64,000 nucleotides of DNA from Chenopodium formosanum (GCA_024500155.1 CM044865.1:37348482-37412481), one strand, 5' to 3'. Counted from the first letter of the stretch, positions 45,944 through 57,164 are shown. Notes: generated by a model from the letters alone, not told the origin. Numbers and translations are program-made.

Positions 45944-46696
45944 GATGGCTTCAGGGATGTCCTGGATGATGGTTTTTTTAACATAGAGTTGTCAGTGGAT
46001 GGTAATGACAAGTCATGGTTTGTTACTTTAGTGCATGAAGAGTGTGGCAGTGGATGGGGAACATATCTTGATGTTGGTGGTCTAATTTTGTAGAGGATAA
46101 TGGTGCTGATGCTGGTGATGCTTTGATATTTACTTATTTAGGGGATAGCTCATTTGATTTTGAAATCCGCAGACCCAGGGGAAGTAAGAGAGCTGAGGAA
46201 AATGGATATGGTGGAAGTTCGGGTACTTCAGGTAAAAGGCGTGGGAGGAAACCTGATGCTTGCCTTGCCAAGCTTGCAGCTGCCTGTCGTGAACATCATT
46301 TCTTATTCACTTTTACCAAAGGTTATGTTGATCAAGGAATTATAGTATGATTTTTGTTAACTATCTTCAAGTTTGTTTTGTTTTTTTTTCATTCTATTCT
46401 TCTTTCTCTTGGCATAATTATTTGATTTTGTGTTTTATTATCAATGACAGAATGTTCCTTTCGATTTTCCTAAACGGCATTTCATTGATTTCCCTGAGAC
46501 TATCGATGTCATTCTTCAGCTTGCCGATACACATTTCAATGTGCAGTTGAAAGTCTTGAAGAAATGTAAATGTTCCATTAGAAATGGTGTTAGTCTGTTC
46601 ATTGATTTCCATAATGTTCAAGTAGATGTAGGTGCTTTGATTAAATATAGAAAAGGAGTCCCTATTGTGTTTGACATTGATTTAAATTCAATGTAA
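45944..46696 (+). pseudogene. B3-domain-like module 2, frameshifted
   Basis: The first part reads IPDGFRDVLDDGFFNIELSV, then KSWFVTLVHEECGSGWG, and after a shift near 46,085-46,095 continues as FVEDNGADAGDALIFTYLGD. These are the three landmarks of a B3 domain: P-x-x-F, the W-x-V strand, and GW..F…GD…F. A basic linker (GKRRGRKPDACLAKLAAACR) is followed by HHFLFTFTK, an intron ending ATGACAG at about 46,451, and NVPFDFPKRHFIDFPETIDV, the start of a second B3-like unit that ends SM-stop at 46,696. The single-base frameshift in the first domain marks it as a pseudogene. Confidence 0.6.
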
Positions 46697-47238
46697 ACCT
46701 ATGAAATGACCATCTTAATTAAGGCCTTGTTGTTGTTAGGTTTCCCCTTTTTTTCATATATAATAATGGTTATAAATTGTTTTTGGTGGATCTTACTTTT
46801 CTTTTTTGTTCCACACATCTGAATAACTACATGATACATATATTTATTTCAAGTGGAAAATGATATACTATAATCCGATTATATATTTTTATATAACTAA
46901 AAACATGGGTTACATCTTCAAGCATAATATATACATAGCTGCTGATTTTTCATATAACTAATACTTGATATTGTAGATTGCTACCTATTTACATATATAT
47001 CATACTATATAGTTATTACATTAGTCTTTACACCCAAAAGCATTATAGTTCCTAGCCGGTTGCAAAATATGTAAGTGCCTAGTTTAGGCTAATCCCTTAA
47101 TAAGTGGTGTTATTTAGGAACAAGTTGTTCCTAGTTATGCCACACATTACAAAATATTTATAAAATATATTTTTGTGACTATTGATACTTGTTGAAGCTG
47201 TTGTTGACATGGTCTTCTATGAGAGTAGTTTCATGATT
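46697..47238. other. AT-rich spacer
   Basis: No gene recognised. A short hairpin AGGAACAA-G-TTGTTCCT lies at 47,116-47,132. Confidence 0.4.
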
Positions 47239-48625
47239 CTAGGAATCATCTTGATCATCATCTTGCAATATGAGTGTTCGGCGCCTGGTAACCCTCTCCT
47301 GCTTGACTTTGCGTAACATGATTTCAAATTTCACCCTCTCCTCAAACCCGATAGCCTTGCCTTCCTTCGCACCAAAAGAAGCCTGATCTAATTCCATTGC
47401 ACTATCAATGACTATTTTGGTAGTTGTGTCTTGAGCAGCTATTTCAATCACTTCTTTCGATGGTGTGTGGATATCTGATTCTGCTTCATTTTCATGCCTC
47501 TTCCGTTTCTGGCTGATATCTTCAACACTGTCTTGGTTGTTGGTATTTCCTGTAATCAAACTTTCAGCAAAAACACAAGCATCTTCTTCCTCTTGGCTGG
47601 AGCTTGTAAGATCATCCTCATGTTGCGTTTCTTTCGTGTCTGTGCTTGCACGTTTTGCTGACTAGAGTAGTGTCTTCTGAATCACTTCACCCTCTGCATT
47701 CTTTGTGTTGGTGTCTATTGCTGCTTTCTTGTTTTCATAACCAAAAACAGCATTTGATGCGCTCACTTGTTCATTAGTGGCTGTTGTTGGTTCCACTATC
47801 CTATACACACCCTTAAGTCCCCATTGCAAAACCTTTTTCTTTGACAGTGCAGTTGTGGATCCAACTTTAATCAAGAAGTGCTCTGTTGCTAACTTGTAAA
47901 CTAACTCCTGGAATTTGTCAAGTAGCTCCTAATCACGTAGAAATCAAGAATAAAGTAAGATTCACATTTGTAGTATGTTGTGAGGCTAGTGTTGTATAAT
48001 GAAGTGATAATTATTGAAAAACATGTTGTATACCATTGTTTTCATTTCATAGATGTCTTGAATTGCCATTCTGAAAAGCTTATCACAAACTTCAGTGAAT
48101 GCAGTGAGTTCCAATGATCCAGTTCCATCAGAGACATTGAAAGTTATGGTTGTCCTGCTCATTGAAAGCAATAGTGTTAGCATGATTAGATGTATAACAA
48201 CATTCTTGTAAAACATTTATTGAATATACTATTTTAATGATTATTATACATGTGAGAAGCATGTATGTCTTTTCTTGAGCATGCATTGGAGTTGTAGACA
48301 GTTCCAAGAGCGAGATATGTTCGCTTTCCACAGTGGGAGCATCCTATATATGCTCTTATCTTTCAAATTCTATATCAGTAGTTACAACATTCAACCAAAA
48401 CACTTCTTATGGAAGTGTACTTGTTGACTGCATTGTACATATATAAATTAAGGTTGTTATCATGTTAGATGTTAACATGTTCTGAAATAGTGCTTGTTGA
48501 TACTGTTTACCATTTCAAAGATATGCTGCAAAAATATACCTTCTTGGCTTTCAGGCGGCCAATAGTTATCAAAACTTTTTTTGTTGTTGGATTGAAGACT
48601 TCCTTGATTTTGTGTTGTTCATTGA
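47239..48625 (-). pseudogene. RPA1-like protein (zinc ribbon and OB fold), one nonsense codon
   Basis: RPA1 is the large subunit of the single-strand DNA binding complex; related proteins are frequent in Helitrons. Reading the minus strand, an exon at about 48,620-48,545 gives NPTTKKVLITIGRLKAKK. The next, at about 48,345-48,258, gives CSHCGKRTYLALGTVYNSNA, a zinc-ribbon-like unit with a C-x-x-C. The next, at about 48,161-48,035, gives TFNVSDGTGSLELTAFTEVC, the conserved DGTGS OB-fold strand. The last exon (about 47,925-47,239) holds KVLQWGLKGVYRIVEP and a long acidic and basic tail (QKRKRHENEAES). An in-frame TAG at about 47,662 interrupts it. N-terminal OB folds are missing, so this is a partial and broken gene. 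Confidence 0.6.
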
Positions 48626-49056
48626 TCAGTATACTTTGACGTCTTTTTTCCCTTCTTTTACAAGAATAATAAAAAATTGTAAGAAGTTTATGGTCTTGTA
48701 AATTACTGTATGTTCAATATTGAGAGAAACTTCAAAATTTAAGCTATTATTAGTAAATCAAATTAACATGTGAAATATCAATGTGTGTTTTATACAAATC
48801 ACAGAAACTGTAATTTGGATTTCTCTTAAATTTCTGAATTCTTGTTCAAAAATTATTATGCTAACACTTTCAATATTCAGAAAAGACATTTATTCAAAAC
48901 TTTACCATTCAGCTAAAGCTTCTGCCTTTTTACCTTGAGGGTCCTTTAGAATGAAAGTTTACATGGTTGATTCAAGTGAAAATCCTGACATTTAAAGAAG
49001 ACCAAAGCTCATGTTATGATTCTGATATTTTAGATATGTTTGTCATTTTAACATTT
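48626..49056. other. Spacer before the CACTA element
   Basis: No gene recognised; may include further decayed 5' exons of the RPA-like gene. The three bases before the CACTA terminus are TTT, which would be one side of the 3-bp target duplication. Confidence 0.4.
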
Positions 49057-49074
49057 CACTAGTAGAAAAAAAGC
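49057..49074 (+). repeat. CACTA terminal inverted repeat, 5' end
   Basis: CACTAGTAGAAAAAAAGC matches the conserved CACTA terminus at which the transposase cuts. Its partner should be the reverse complement, ending in TAGTG, beyond the window. Confidence 0.9.
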
Positions 49075-49092
49075 ATTAGGCACCCCCCATAT

Positions 49093-49224
49093 GGCACCGG
49101 TTCAGGCTAAACCGGTGCCCAAAACCGGTCCAGAAATGGGCGGGATTTTAGAAGAAGAGAAAAGGCACCGGTTTGGCCTAAAACGGTGCCTAAAATTAAA
49201 AAGGCACCGGTTTGAACCGGTGCC
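49093..49224 (+). repeat. Subterminal GGCACCGG...CCGGTGCC inverted repeats
   Basis: Three short palindrome-like units lie at 49093-49119, 49164-49190 and 49203-49224, each GGCACCGGTT(n)ACCGGTGCC or a one-base variant. In CACTA elements such subterminal repeats are binding sites for the TNPA-type protein and help set where the transposase acts. Confidence 0.88.
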
Positions 49225-50986
49225 AATTGAACCGGACCCAATTCAAAAAAAAAAAACGCGGACTAAGCTACCTTCTTCTCCTTCCTCTCTTTCTCTTTCT
49301 CTTTCATTCCTTCTTCATTCCTTACTGTTTCATTAGAGCTGGGTTTCATTCCTTCTTCAATCCTTCCTCTCTCTCCCTCCACCACAACCGTCACCTTCAC
49401 CGGCGGCCACCAGGGGTTTCGAAAACCGGTCGCCTTCAATCCTTCCTCCAGCCACCAACATTCTCCCCCTGCCCTTAATTCTTGAATTGAAACACCGCCG
49501 TTGTACGAATTGTCGAAAACCACCGCCCTTAATTCTCCCCTGCCCTTGTCTTTTCCCTTCCCTGCCCTTCTCTGTCTTTCACCGCCATCCAGCCACCAGC
49601 ATTGTTCGAATTGAGCAGCAGCGCACCGCCTCCACTTCCGCGTTGTTTTCTCCACCAGCGCGCACCGCCTCCACCTCCGCGCTACCTCCACTAGTCGCAC
49701 CACCGCTGCTACCTCCACCACCGCCTAAGGTATATATATAATTTTACCCTAATTTTTTTTATTTTTGAATTGGTTGTTTATTTAGAAATTTTGAATACAT
49801 ATTATACATTAGAGTAATTTTGTATGTTTAGAGTAATTTTGAATACATATTATAGATTAGAGTAATTTTGCATTACCTTGTTCCTTAGTTGAAAAATTTA
49901 TAAGTTTTAATGGGTTATTTTGAGGTTGATTTAATGAGTAATTATGAATATAATAGAGATTAGTAAGAATGTTACTTAATTAGTTGAGTTTTTGTATGTT
50001 TTAATGTGTAATTTTAGGTTGTTTTAATGGGTAATTGTGAATATATTAAAGAATTAGTGACCTTGCTACTAAATAGTTGTGAATAAATTAGAAAATTGTG
50101 AATAAATTAGAGAATTGTGATTACGTTAGAGATTTGTGAATAATTTAGAGAATTGTGATTAAATTAGAGAATTGTGCATAAATTAGAGAAATAAATAGTG
50201 ATATTGCCACCTAATTAGTTGTGAATAAATTAGAGAATTGTGAATACATTACAGAATTGTGAATATATTAATTAGATAATTAATGACATTGCTAATTTTT
50301 GTTTTTTTAATATATAGATTCATATGTGAATTGAAGCACGAGTTTAATTAGCTTGAGGACTACATATTGAGCTCAAGTGGGTAGTTGCATTGCTATATTG
50401 GTATGACTTATAAACTTTACTTAGCTATATTTCTTTCTATTTATCTATTTAATAAAAGTTTATTCATGAAATTGCAACTTGTGTATTGTTTAATTGCAAA
50501 TAAATACAACAATATGTAGAATACTTGCATCATCATATGCCTAGATACCCGTTCAAGGCTTTCTCATTAGGAGAAAGTCTTGAATAGTCCCCTGTTGGGA
50601 CTGTTCTTGAATGTGTACTCTCACTTAGGTGGTGAATGTATGTTTTCTTTTCGATTTTAAGGAACATCTCGGCTTACCATTTCCTCACTATGTTCTCTGG
50701 GTACATATGTGGGTAATTAATTATCTACATCGTGTACTTGGAGAACTAGGGGAAATGCTGCCGGATTTTCCTTAAAATTGGAAAGTTGACATACATTCAC
50801 TAGTGAGAGTAGACATTCAAGGATGGGTTAGGTTGGAGTGATAAGGACCCTTTGGAAACATGCATTTTTTCACTATATAAATGGTATATTCACGTTTTGT
50901 ACTTGAATTTGATTTACATAAAATATGTAGCACTTACACATTATAATTATATGGTGCTATATATATGTTTAGAGACAATTTACTAA
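49225..50986 (+). other. Leader exons and introns of the CACTA transposase unit
   Basis: A CT- and CCACC-rich segment at 49,260-49,729 ends CCGCCTAAG before GTATATAT, a plausible splice donor. The following intron is AT-rich and contains a minisatellite at 50,080-50,285. A short exon-like piece near 50,318-50,401 is bordered by TATATAG and GTATGA. I see no strong coding potential upstream of 50,987; the antisense frame at 49263-49721 is probably a shadow of low-complexity sequence. Confidence 0.5.
50080..50285. repeat. Minisatellite of about 20-bp AATTGTGAATAAATTAGAG units
   Basis: About ten imperfect copies of an AT-rich unit in the transposon's intron, interrupted once near 50,190-50,220. 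Confidence 0.75.
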
Positions 50987-53900
50987 ATGGAGAAGGATCG
51001 TGGTTGGATGTATGGTAGACGCGATACATTGGAATTTTGGAATGGAGTTCAAGAGTTTTACGAGAGGGCTTTAGCTTATCAACGCAAACTGGGAGGCAAA
51101 GGCCTTTATTGTCCTTGTGTTGATTGTAATTGTGTGAATGTGGTCGATAGTGTTGAAATCATTAGAGATCATGTATTATGTCGTGGGTTTAGGCAATTTT
51201 ACCATGTGTGGATTTGGCACGGAGAAAGTGGAGAGTACAGTGGGGATCTTGATCGGAATGATGTGCGTGTTAGAAGCACTGAGATTCATGTGGACGAGGA
51301 ATACGAGAATGATGAGTATATCGTTGATAATGGTGAGGATGGAGCCGATGAAGATCAGGCAGATGAGGTCGAGGATGAACAAGTGGAGGAGATGTTGCAA
51401 GGTGTTGAAGGTGAAGTGTTTGAATTATTATCGGAGGCTTCCAAAAAGCCTTTGTATCCCGGGTGCAAAAAATACTCCAAACTATCGGCCGTGCTAACAC
51501 TTTTCAACATTAAGTCGAAGCATGGGTGGACGGACATCAGTTTTACTTCTTTGTTGACCGCATTAAGTGATATGTTGCCTGATGGGAATGAAATTCCTAA
51601 GTCTTATTATTACGCAAAGAAGCTCATGTGTCCCTTTGGTTTGGAGTATAAGAAGATACATGCATGTCCTAATGACTGTATTTTGTATCGAAATGAGTAT
51701 GAAAAACTGCAGGAGTGTCCACGATGCAAGCAGTCGCGGTACAAGCGCATGAGTTGCAATCCTGGCACGGAGGGACCTCCTGCTAAGGTGTTGTGGTATC
51801 TTCCCATTATTCCAAGGTTCAAGCGTCTGTTCTCAATACCAAAAGACGCTAAAAACTTGAGGTGGCATGCAGAGGAAAGAAAGAAAAATAGAATGCTGAA
51901 GCATCCAGCTGACTCTCCACAGTGGAAGAACATTGATTTGAAGTTTGAGGAATTTGGTAATGAAGTCAGAAATTTAAGGCTTGGGTTGTGCACGGACGGG
52001 ATGAATCCATTTGGCACTCTTAGTACCCAACACAGCACATGGCCGGTACTTTTATTGATTTATAATTTGCCTCCTTGGCTGTGCATGAAACGTAAGTATG
52101 TAATGCTTTCATTGCTAATAACTGGTCCTAAGCAACCTGGAAACGACATAGATGTTTACCTTGCGCCGCTTATTGACGACTTGAGAAAGATGTGGGACGA
52201 AGGGGTTTCCATTTTCGATGCTCATCAGAACGAGATGTTCACATTGCGCGCAGCCCTTATGTGGACCATGAATGACTTCCCTGCATATGGCAACTTGTGT
52301 GGGTACAAGGTCAAAGGGAAAAAAGCATGCCCCATATGTATTGATGACACATCAAGTGTATACCTGACTCATTCTCACAAAGATGTGTACCTACGGACTC
52401 GAAGGTTCCTTAGGCGTGATCACCCGTACCGTAGGCAGAAAAAGGCTTTCGATGGAACCGTGGAAGAGGATACTGTGCCTAGACCATTGACTGGTGCTGA
52501 GTTTAGTGCTCAGGTGAAAGGGATACAAACGGTGTTTGGAAAATCAGAAAAAACTGTGGTCTCAGCTGCTCTGTTTAAGAAAGAATCAATCTTTTGGAAG
52601 CTGCCGTACTGGAGAGAACATGACGTTAGGCATTGTCTTGATGTGATGCATATAGAGAAGAATGTGTGTGATGCTCTTTTGGGGACGCTTATGAATATCC
52701 CAGGCAAAACAAAGGACGGAAAGGGTGCACGGTTAGATTTGCAAGAGATGGGGATTCGTCCAGAATTGTGGCCTCAAGAAAAGGTCAGAAAGGGAAAGGA
52801 GCCGAGAATAGAAGATGAAAGTGTTTCGAAAAAAGGGAAGGAGAAGAGCAAAGGAAAGGGAAAGGCCAAAGATGCGTCAAAGAAGAAAGTTAAGGGTAAA
52901 GGGAAGGATGAAAAGAATTATTTACCCCCGGCTTGCTATACATTGTCAAGGGTAGAGAAACGTATGTTTTGTGCATGTTTGTACGGCATAAAGGTTCCAT
53001 CAGGGTACTCATCTAACATGAAAAGATTTGTAACCTTAAATGGAGAATTGAAGCTGACAAGTATGAAATCCCATGATTGTCACATTATGATGCAAGTATT
53101 CCTACCGATTGCAATCCGTGGAATTCTACCGAAACACGTGAGGGAAGCGATTACAAGCCTTTGTTCGTTTTTCAATACAATTTGTAGCAAAGTTCTTAAT
53201 CCTTGTACACTAGATGCTTTGCAAGCTGATGTGGTTGTGACTTTGTGCAAATTTGAGATGTATTTCCCACCCTCATTTTTTGACATAATGGTTCATCTGG
53301 TTCTTCATTTGGTGCGTGAGATTAAGTTGTGCGGTCCAGTGTTCATGAGGTGGTGCTACCCTTTTGAAAGACACATGGGTACATTACAAGATAAAGTACG
53401 GAACCGAGCTTACCCTGAAGGAAGTATAATGCAAGGGACAGTGGGTGAGGAGATAGGTAACTTTGTGGCGGACTACATAGCCCTTGCTCAACCTATTGGT
53501 CTTTCTACTTCTCGGCATGAAGGTAGACTTGATGGTCATGGCACAATTGGGTCGAAACGAATGTCACCAGACCGAGATCAGTTCTTACAAGCACACCTTT
53601 ATGTGTTGCACCATGTTTCAGATGTGCACCCATATTTAGACGAGCACATGGCTTGTTTGCGTGCCGAATTTCCATCCAAAGGTGAAAGGGCACTTATGCA
53701 GTTGCATAATAAGAAATTTGTTGATCGGTTTCATGAACGAGTAATGAGTGGATTGAATGATACTAATGTGACCGATACAGTACGGTGGCTTGCGTACGGT
53801 CCTAGGGATGATGTCCGTTCATTTGAGGGATATGACATCAATGGGTACACTTTTTGGACCGAGGATCGTGATTTGAAATCTTCCTCCACCCAAAAGAGTG

Positions 53901-54373
53901 GTGTAACTCTTGTGGCATCGTCAAGGGAGTTTGCAAGTTCTAAGGCTAAATCACCTGTCGATGCAGAGTTGTCATACTATGGTCGAATTCAAGAAATATG
54001 GGAGCTTGATTATTGTGACTTCACGGTTGCTCTTTTCAAGTGTAAGTGGGTTGATAATATCAGGCGAAACGTCAAACATGAGGACTTTACTCTTGTAGAT
54101 CTTGGCCACTTGAATGATAGTGCGGAACCATTTATCCTTGCATCTCAAGCTAAGCAAGAGTTCTACGTAACTGACCCAATGGATTCAAAATGGTCTATAG
54201 TGCTAGCTGGCAAAAGAAGAATCCTAGGCATTGGAGATGTTGAGGATGAGGAAGAATATGATGCGTTTGATGATTCAGCACCTTTCACTGTTCCTAGACC
54301 TGGAGTACTAAATGACATAGACAACGAAGCAGGTTATATGCGATCAGACCACAACGAAGGAATTTCAGAATGA
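50987..54373 (+). CDS. tnp2: CACTA transposase, TNP2 type, intact
   Basis: Catalyses excision and integration of the CACTA element. One uninterrupted frame of 1128 residues. In order: the transposase-associated domain (residues about 4-80; DRGWMYGRRDTLEFWNG, CPCVDCNCVNVV, and VWIWHGE); an acidic linker; the TNP2 catalytic region (about 150-590); a Lys-rich linker (about 605-645); a DUF4218-type domain (about 646-826; LPPACYTLSRVEKRMFCACL, RWCYPFERHMGTLQDKVRN); and a DUF4216-type domain (about 965-1070). Acidic residues likely to belong to the catalytic set include Asp337 in CTDGMNPFG, Asp387/Asp389 in GNDIDVYLAPL and Glu557 in DVMHIEKNV; which ones are catalytic is inferred from superfamily pattern. 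Length and domain order match full-length plant TNP2 proteins. The lack of any stop contrasts with ORF1 next to it. Confidence 0.95.
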   Translation: MEKDRGWMYGRRDTLEFWNGVQEFYERALAYQRKLGGKGLYCPCVDCNCVNVVDSVEIIRDHVLCRGFRQFYHVWIWHGESGEYSGDLDRNDVRVRSTEIHVDEEYENDEYIVDNGEDGADEDQADEVEDEQVEEMLQGVEGEVFELLSEASKKPLYPGCKKYSKLSAVLTLFNIKSKHGWTDISFTSLLTALSDMLPDGNEIPKSYYYAKKLMCPFGLEYKKIHACPNDCILYRNEYEKLQECPRCKQSRYKRMSCNPGTEGPPAKVLWYLPIIPRFKRLFSIPKDAKNLRWHAEERKKNRMLKHPADSPQWKNIDLKFEEFGNEVRNLRLGLCTDGMNPFGTLSTQHSTWPVLLLIYNLPPWLCMKRKYVMLSLLITGPKQPGNDIDVYLAPLIDDLRKMWDEGVSIFDAHQNEMFTLRAALMWTMNDFPAYGNLCGYKVKGKKACPICIDDTSSVYLTHSHKDVYLRTRRFLRRDHPYRRQKKAFDGTVEEDTVPRPLTGAEFSAQVKGIQTVFGKSEKTVVSAALFKKESIFWKLPYWREHDVRHCLDVMHIEKNVCDALLGTLMNIPGKTKDGKGARLDLQEMGIRPELWPQEKVRKGKEPRIEDESVSKKGKEKSKGKGKAKDASKKKVKGKGKDEKNYLPPACYTLSRVEKRMFCACLYGIKVPSGYSSNMKRFVTLNGELKLTSMKSHDCHIMMQVFLPIAIRGILPKHVREAITSLCSFFNTICSKVLNPCTLDALQADVVVTLCKFEMYFPPSFFDIMVHLVLHLVREIKLCGPVFMRWCYPFERHMGTLQDKVRNRAYPEGSIMQGTVGEEIGNFVADYIALAQPIGLSTSRHEGRLDGHGTIGSKRMSPDRDQFLQAHLYVLHHVSDVHPYLDEHMACLRAEFPSKGERALMQLHNKKFVDRFHERVMSGLNDTNVTDTVRWLAYGPRDDVRSFEGYDINGYTFWTEDRDLKSSSTQKSGVTLVASSREFASSKAKSPVDAELSYYGRIQEIWELDYCDFTVALFKCKWVDNIRRNVKHEDFTLVDLGHLNDSAEPFILASQAKQEFYVTDPMDSKWSIVLAGKRRILGIGDVEDEEEYDAFDDSAPFTVPRPGVLNDIDNEAGYMRSDHNEGISE

Positions 54374-54469
54374 GGTAGTTTGATTAAAAGTTAGTAATGG
54401 TTTCATTGCAAATATAGTTTAGTTATCATGTATATAGGAGCATAAGTAGACGAAAATGATATATTTGTA

Positions 54470-54735
54470 GTTTGAAATTGCCTAAGTGTACTCATTATCA
54501 TGCATATACAAGGTTATAGGACCATAAGTAGGTGAAACTGGCATAAATAGCTTCTACTTAACCTAACTCCTTTGTTTTGTGTATGAACTAACATTTATTC
54601 ATTCTAACAACCTATTTTCCATATGTAGATTGAAATTGGCATTTTGTACTCATTATCATGCATATACAAGGTTATAGGACCGTAATAAGTAGGTGAAAAT
54701 GGCTAAAATAGCTTCTACATAACCATAATAACTAT
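54470..54735. repeat. Direct duplication of about 159 bp between the two CACTA genes
   Basis: CTCATTATCATGCATATACA followed by AGGTTATAGGACC starts at 54,491 and again at 54,650, and the similarity continues through TAGCTTCTAC. It lies between the transposase stop and the next gene, so it may sit in a 3' UTR or promoter. Confidence 0.85.
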
Positions 54736-54799
54736 CATGCATATACTTTACTATACACTAATATTGTTTTATGATTGCTTTGACAGGTGCTTATATCTC

Positions 54800-57027
54800 A
54801 TGGCGGACGATCATGATCCTCGTTTGGTAGAGGACATTGACGATGATGAGTATGAGGACGAGTACGAGGATGACGACTCCGATGATAGTGATGCTCCTTA
54901 TGATGTGAATAAGGAGGATGACTTGGGTGAGCCAGAGGATTAGGCTCAAGATGAGTTCGAGCGTAGGCTTGACGATTTTGAAATGTTAGCTGAACGTGCA
55001 CCGGCCATTGAAAATACAGCACGTGAGATTGTTGGTGAGAACCCGACTCCTGAAAGTCAAGGCCAAGGACAAGATGAAAACAACACAGGTGGTGGAGGGG
55101 GGGAAAAGGCACCGGCTGAAAGAAAAACAAGGGGTCTGACGAGAAGCATTAAGAAACCAAACGGTCCCATGGTCTTGGAGTATGACAACTAAGGCCAACC
55201 CGGGCCCAAATGGCGTCGACAATATGCTAATAAAGTTGGCTTATGTTCTCGGAAAATCCCCATTACACTTGTAATGCGGCAAGTACCTCCGGGTTTGATT
55301 CAAGAATTTTGGGATGATACAAGGGTAAGTGTGTTTTTGGCACATTTAGACAATTTAAGATACCTTAACCTTATGATTGTTTTTAAATAGAAACCAATAA
55401 TCGGTTTTAATTTGTGCTTGCAGAGGCAGTTTTCTATTCCTAATGATCCCGAGAAGAAAAGGGTGTTTGTCTCTTTATTAGGGGAAAGATTCAGAGGCTT
55501 TAAGACCAAGTTGACTAATCGGTGGATCCATAAGAAGAAGAAGGTGCAAACAAAGAAGAAGAATGCCAAAGAGGATAACCGTCTCCCGTGGCAAATATGG
55601 CCGACCGTGTCAAAAGATGATTGGGAAGAGTTCGTTAGAATAAAGAGTCAAAAGAAAGCCATTGTAAGTTTGTGTAAATCTGATGTCAATTGAATAATAG
55701 CTTGACACTTTTTGTATTAATGAGACTAACATTTTTTGTTTTGTAGGAACTTCGAGAGCAAAATCAAGCGAATGCAGAAAAGAAGGAATACGTCCATCGT
55801 ATGGGTCCTAAGACTTTTGCTGAAAAGAGACCTGAGTGGGCCGCTTCGGGTTTATACCCTAAAGCGCTTCTAGTGGCATCGAAGGAACCCTCTAGTTCCA
55901 CGATCACTACCTTGGTGAGTCGTGCCGGTGATTTCTTTTGTTCTCTCCATTCGTTTGATAAGAAAACCGGAAAATGGTTCATCAAGGGTCCGGAAGCCAA
56001 AAAACTGGCGGATAAGCTAGTAAGTTACCTATGAATTGTTGAAATTAAGTCACTTATGCATCTAACCATTAACTGTTTTACTGACCTCATTTTTCCTTAT
56101 GCTATAGCTTGAGCACACTCAAGAGATGGTGGAAGGCAAATTTGAACCAAGTGTTGAGAATGACCCTTTCACCATGGCTTTGGGAAGGCCATACCATCCA
56201 GGACGAGTAGTAGGTTCGGGAGGGTCGTTGCTTGGATGGAATAAGGTGATGGGTCCCGAATACACAAAATCGGGTACATCTCGAGCCAGTGTTAACTCAC
56301 CGGGGGAGTTGGATGCCAAGGTGGCATCAATTAAGGAACAAGTACGCAACGAGTTAGTTGGTGAATTGAATGCTTGGGCGAAGCTGATGAACTTATCGAC
56401 TTTGCCGTTTCTCACTCGTACCCCGGTCGACTCATGTTCTGAACCAAAAGGACAAGGAGAAGGTGATAGACATGGAGGAGATGAGATACGTGGTGAAGAT
56501 GTGCCACCTCAGGTAAAATCAACTGGGTTATTAAAAGTTTTAAAATACCGAGTTAATTGAGATTTTAGGTGCAATGATTGATGTACTGTTGTAGGTTCCT
56601 ACTCCTACACATGCGGACTCGAGGGAGCTTGAAAATCCAACACCGCATGAATTTCCAGAGTTATAGGTAATTTGTAACCCTCTACCTTAATGAATTTTGT
56701 TATATCTATGCTGTTGTAAAAGTCCTACTTAACTATCTTCTTTTTATATATTTACTTGTGTAGGAAGACACCCGGTGTGCACTTCTAGCCCCGGGGCATG
56801 CAAATAGTACCGTGTTGAGTTTGGTGGCGTATGTTAGTGCCCAACCGACGATGGGTGCTACGGCGGGGCCACATCATTACTCGGTTGGGATCGATTAAGT
56901 GGTTGCGGGGTTCGAAGACATCCCACTACCCGTACCAATAGAGGAGGTTGAGATAAACGCACTTTGGCAAGCTGTAGGTAGCTTCGTTGATTGGCCACGT
57001 GCATGGGTGAAGTTGATTAATAAGGAG
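54800..57027 (+). pseudogene. ORF1/TNPA-like CACTA gene, six exons, four in-frame stops
   Basis: This is the second CACTA gene, whose family (plant transposase Ptta/En/Spm, PF03004) gives the protein that binds subterminal repeats. I read GT-AG exons 54800-55324, 55424-55663, 55747-56019, 56108-56512, 56594-56666 and 56764-57027. The product has an acidic head, a basic segment (KAPAERKTRGLTRSIKKPNG), PWQIWPTVSKDDWEEFVRIK, KKEYVHRMGPKTFAEKRPEW, an exon with HTQEMVEGKFEPSVEND, and an ending with ALWQAVGSFVDWPRAWVKLI. In-frame TAG or TAA codons occur at about 54,941, 55,190, 56,664 and 56,896. Each could come from CAG or CAA by a single C-to-T change. The last exon ends AAGGAG before GTAAATTAGC, so the gene must continue beyond the array. 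It is probably not translated in full. Confidence 0.75.
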
Positions 57028-57164
57028 GTAAATTAGCTACTCACTTGACTATTTTCTTCATTTCTCAACTTTTAAACTACTTGCATCTCAAAACAACTCA
57101 TAATCACATATTTATAAGTGTTTGTCATTTGAAATTACATAAAAATCGCCTAGTTCAATTTTTT
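57028..57164 (+). repeat. First unit of the 170-bp array, starting at a splice donor
   Basis: Immediately after the donor GTAAATTAGC the intron reads CTACTCACTTGACTATTTTC and follows the array consensus as far as AAAAATCGCCTAGTTC. The array is therefore intronic, and its founding unit may be the intron's own 5' end. Confidence 0.8.

Noticed and set aside
47116..47134. AGGAACAA-G-TTGTTCCT followed by AG as a Helitron 3' end
   Set aside because: The CTAG overlaps the stem instead of following it at the usual distance, and the RPA-like gene lies outside it.
49263..49721. 152-residue minus-strand frame at the CACTA 5' end
   Set aside because: Low-complexity Val/Arg/Trp-rich translation of a CCACC-rich leader; on the wrong strand for the element's genes.
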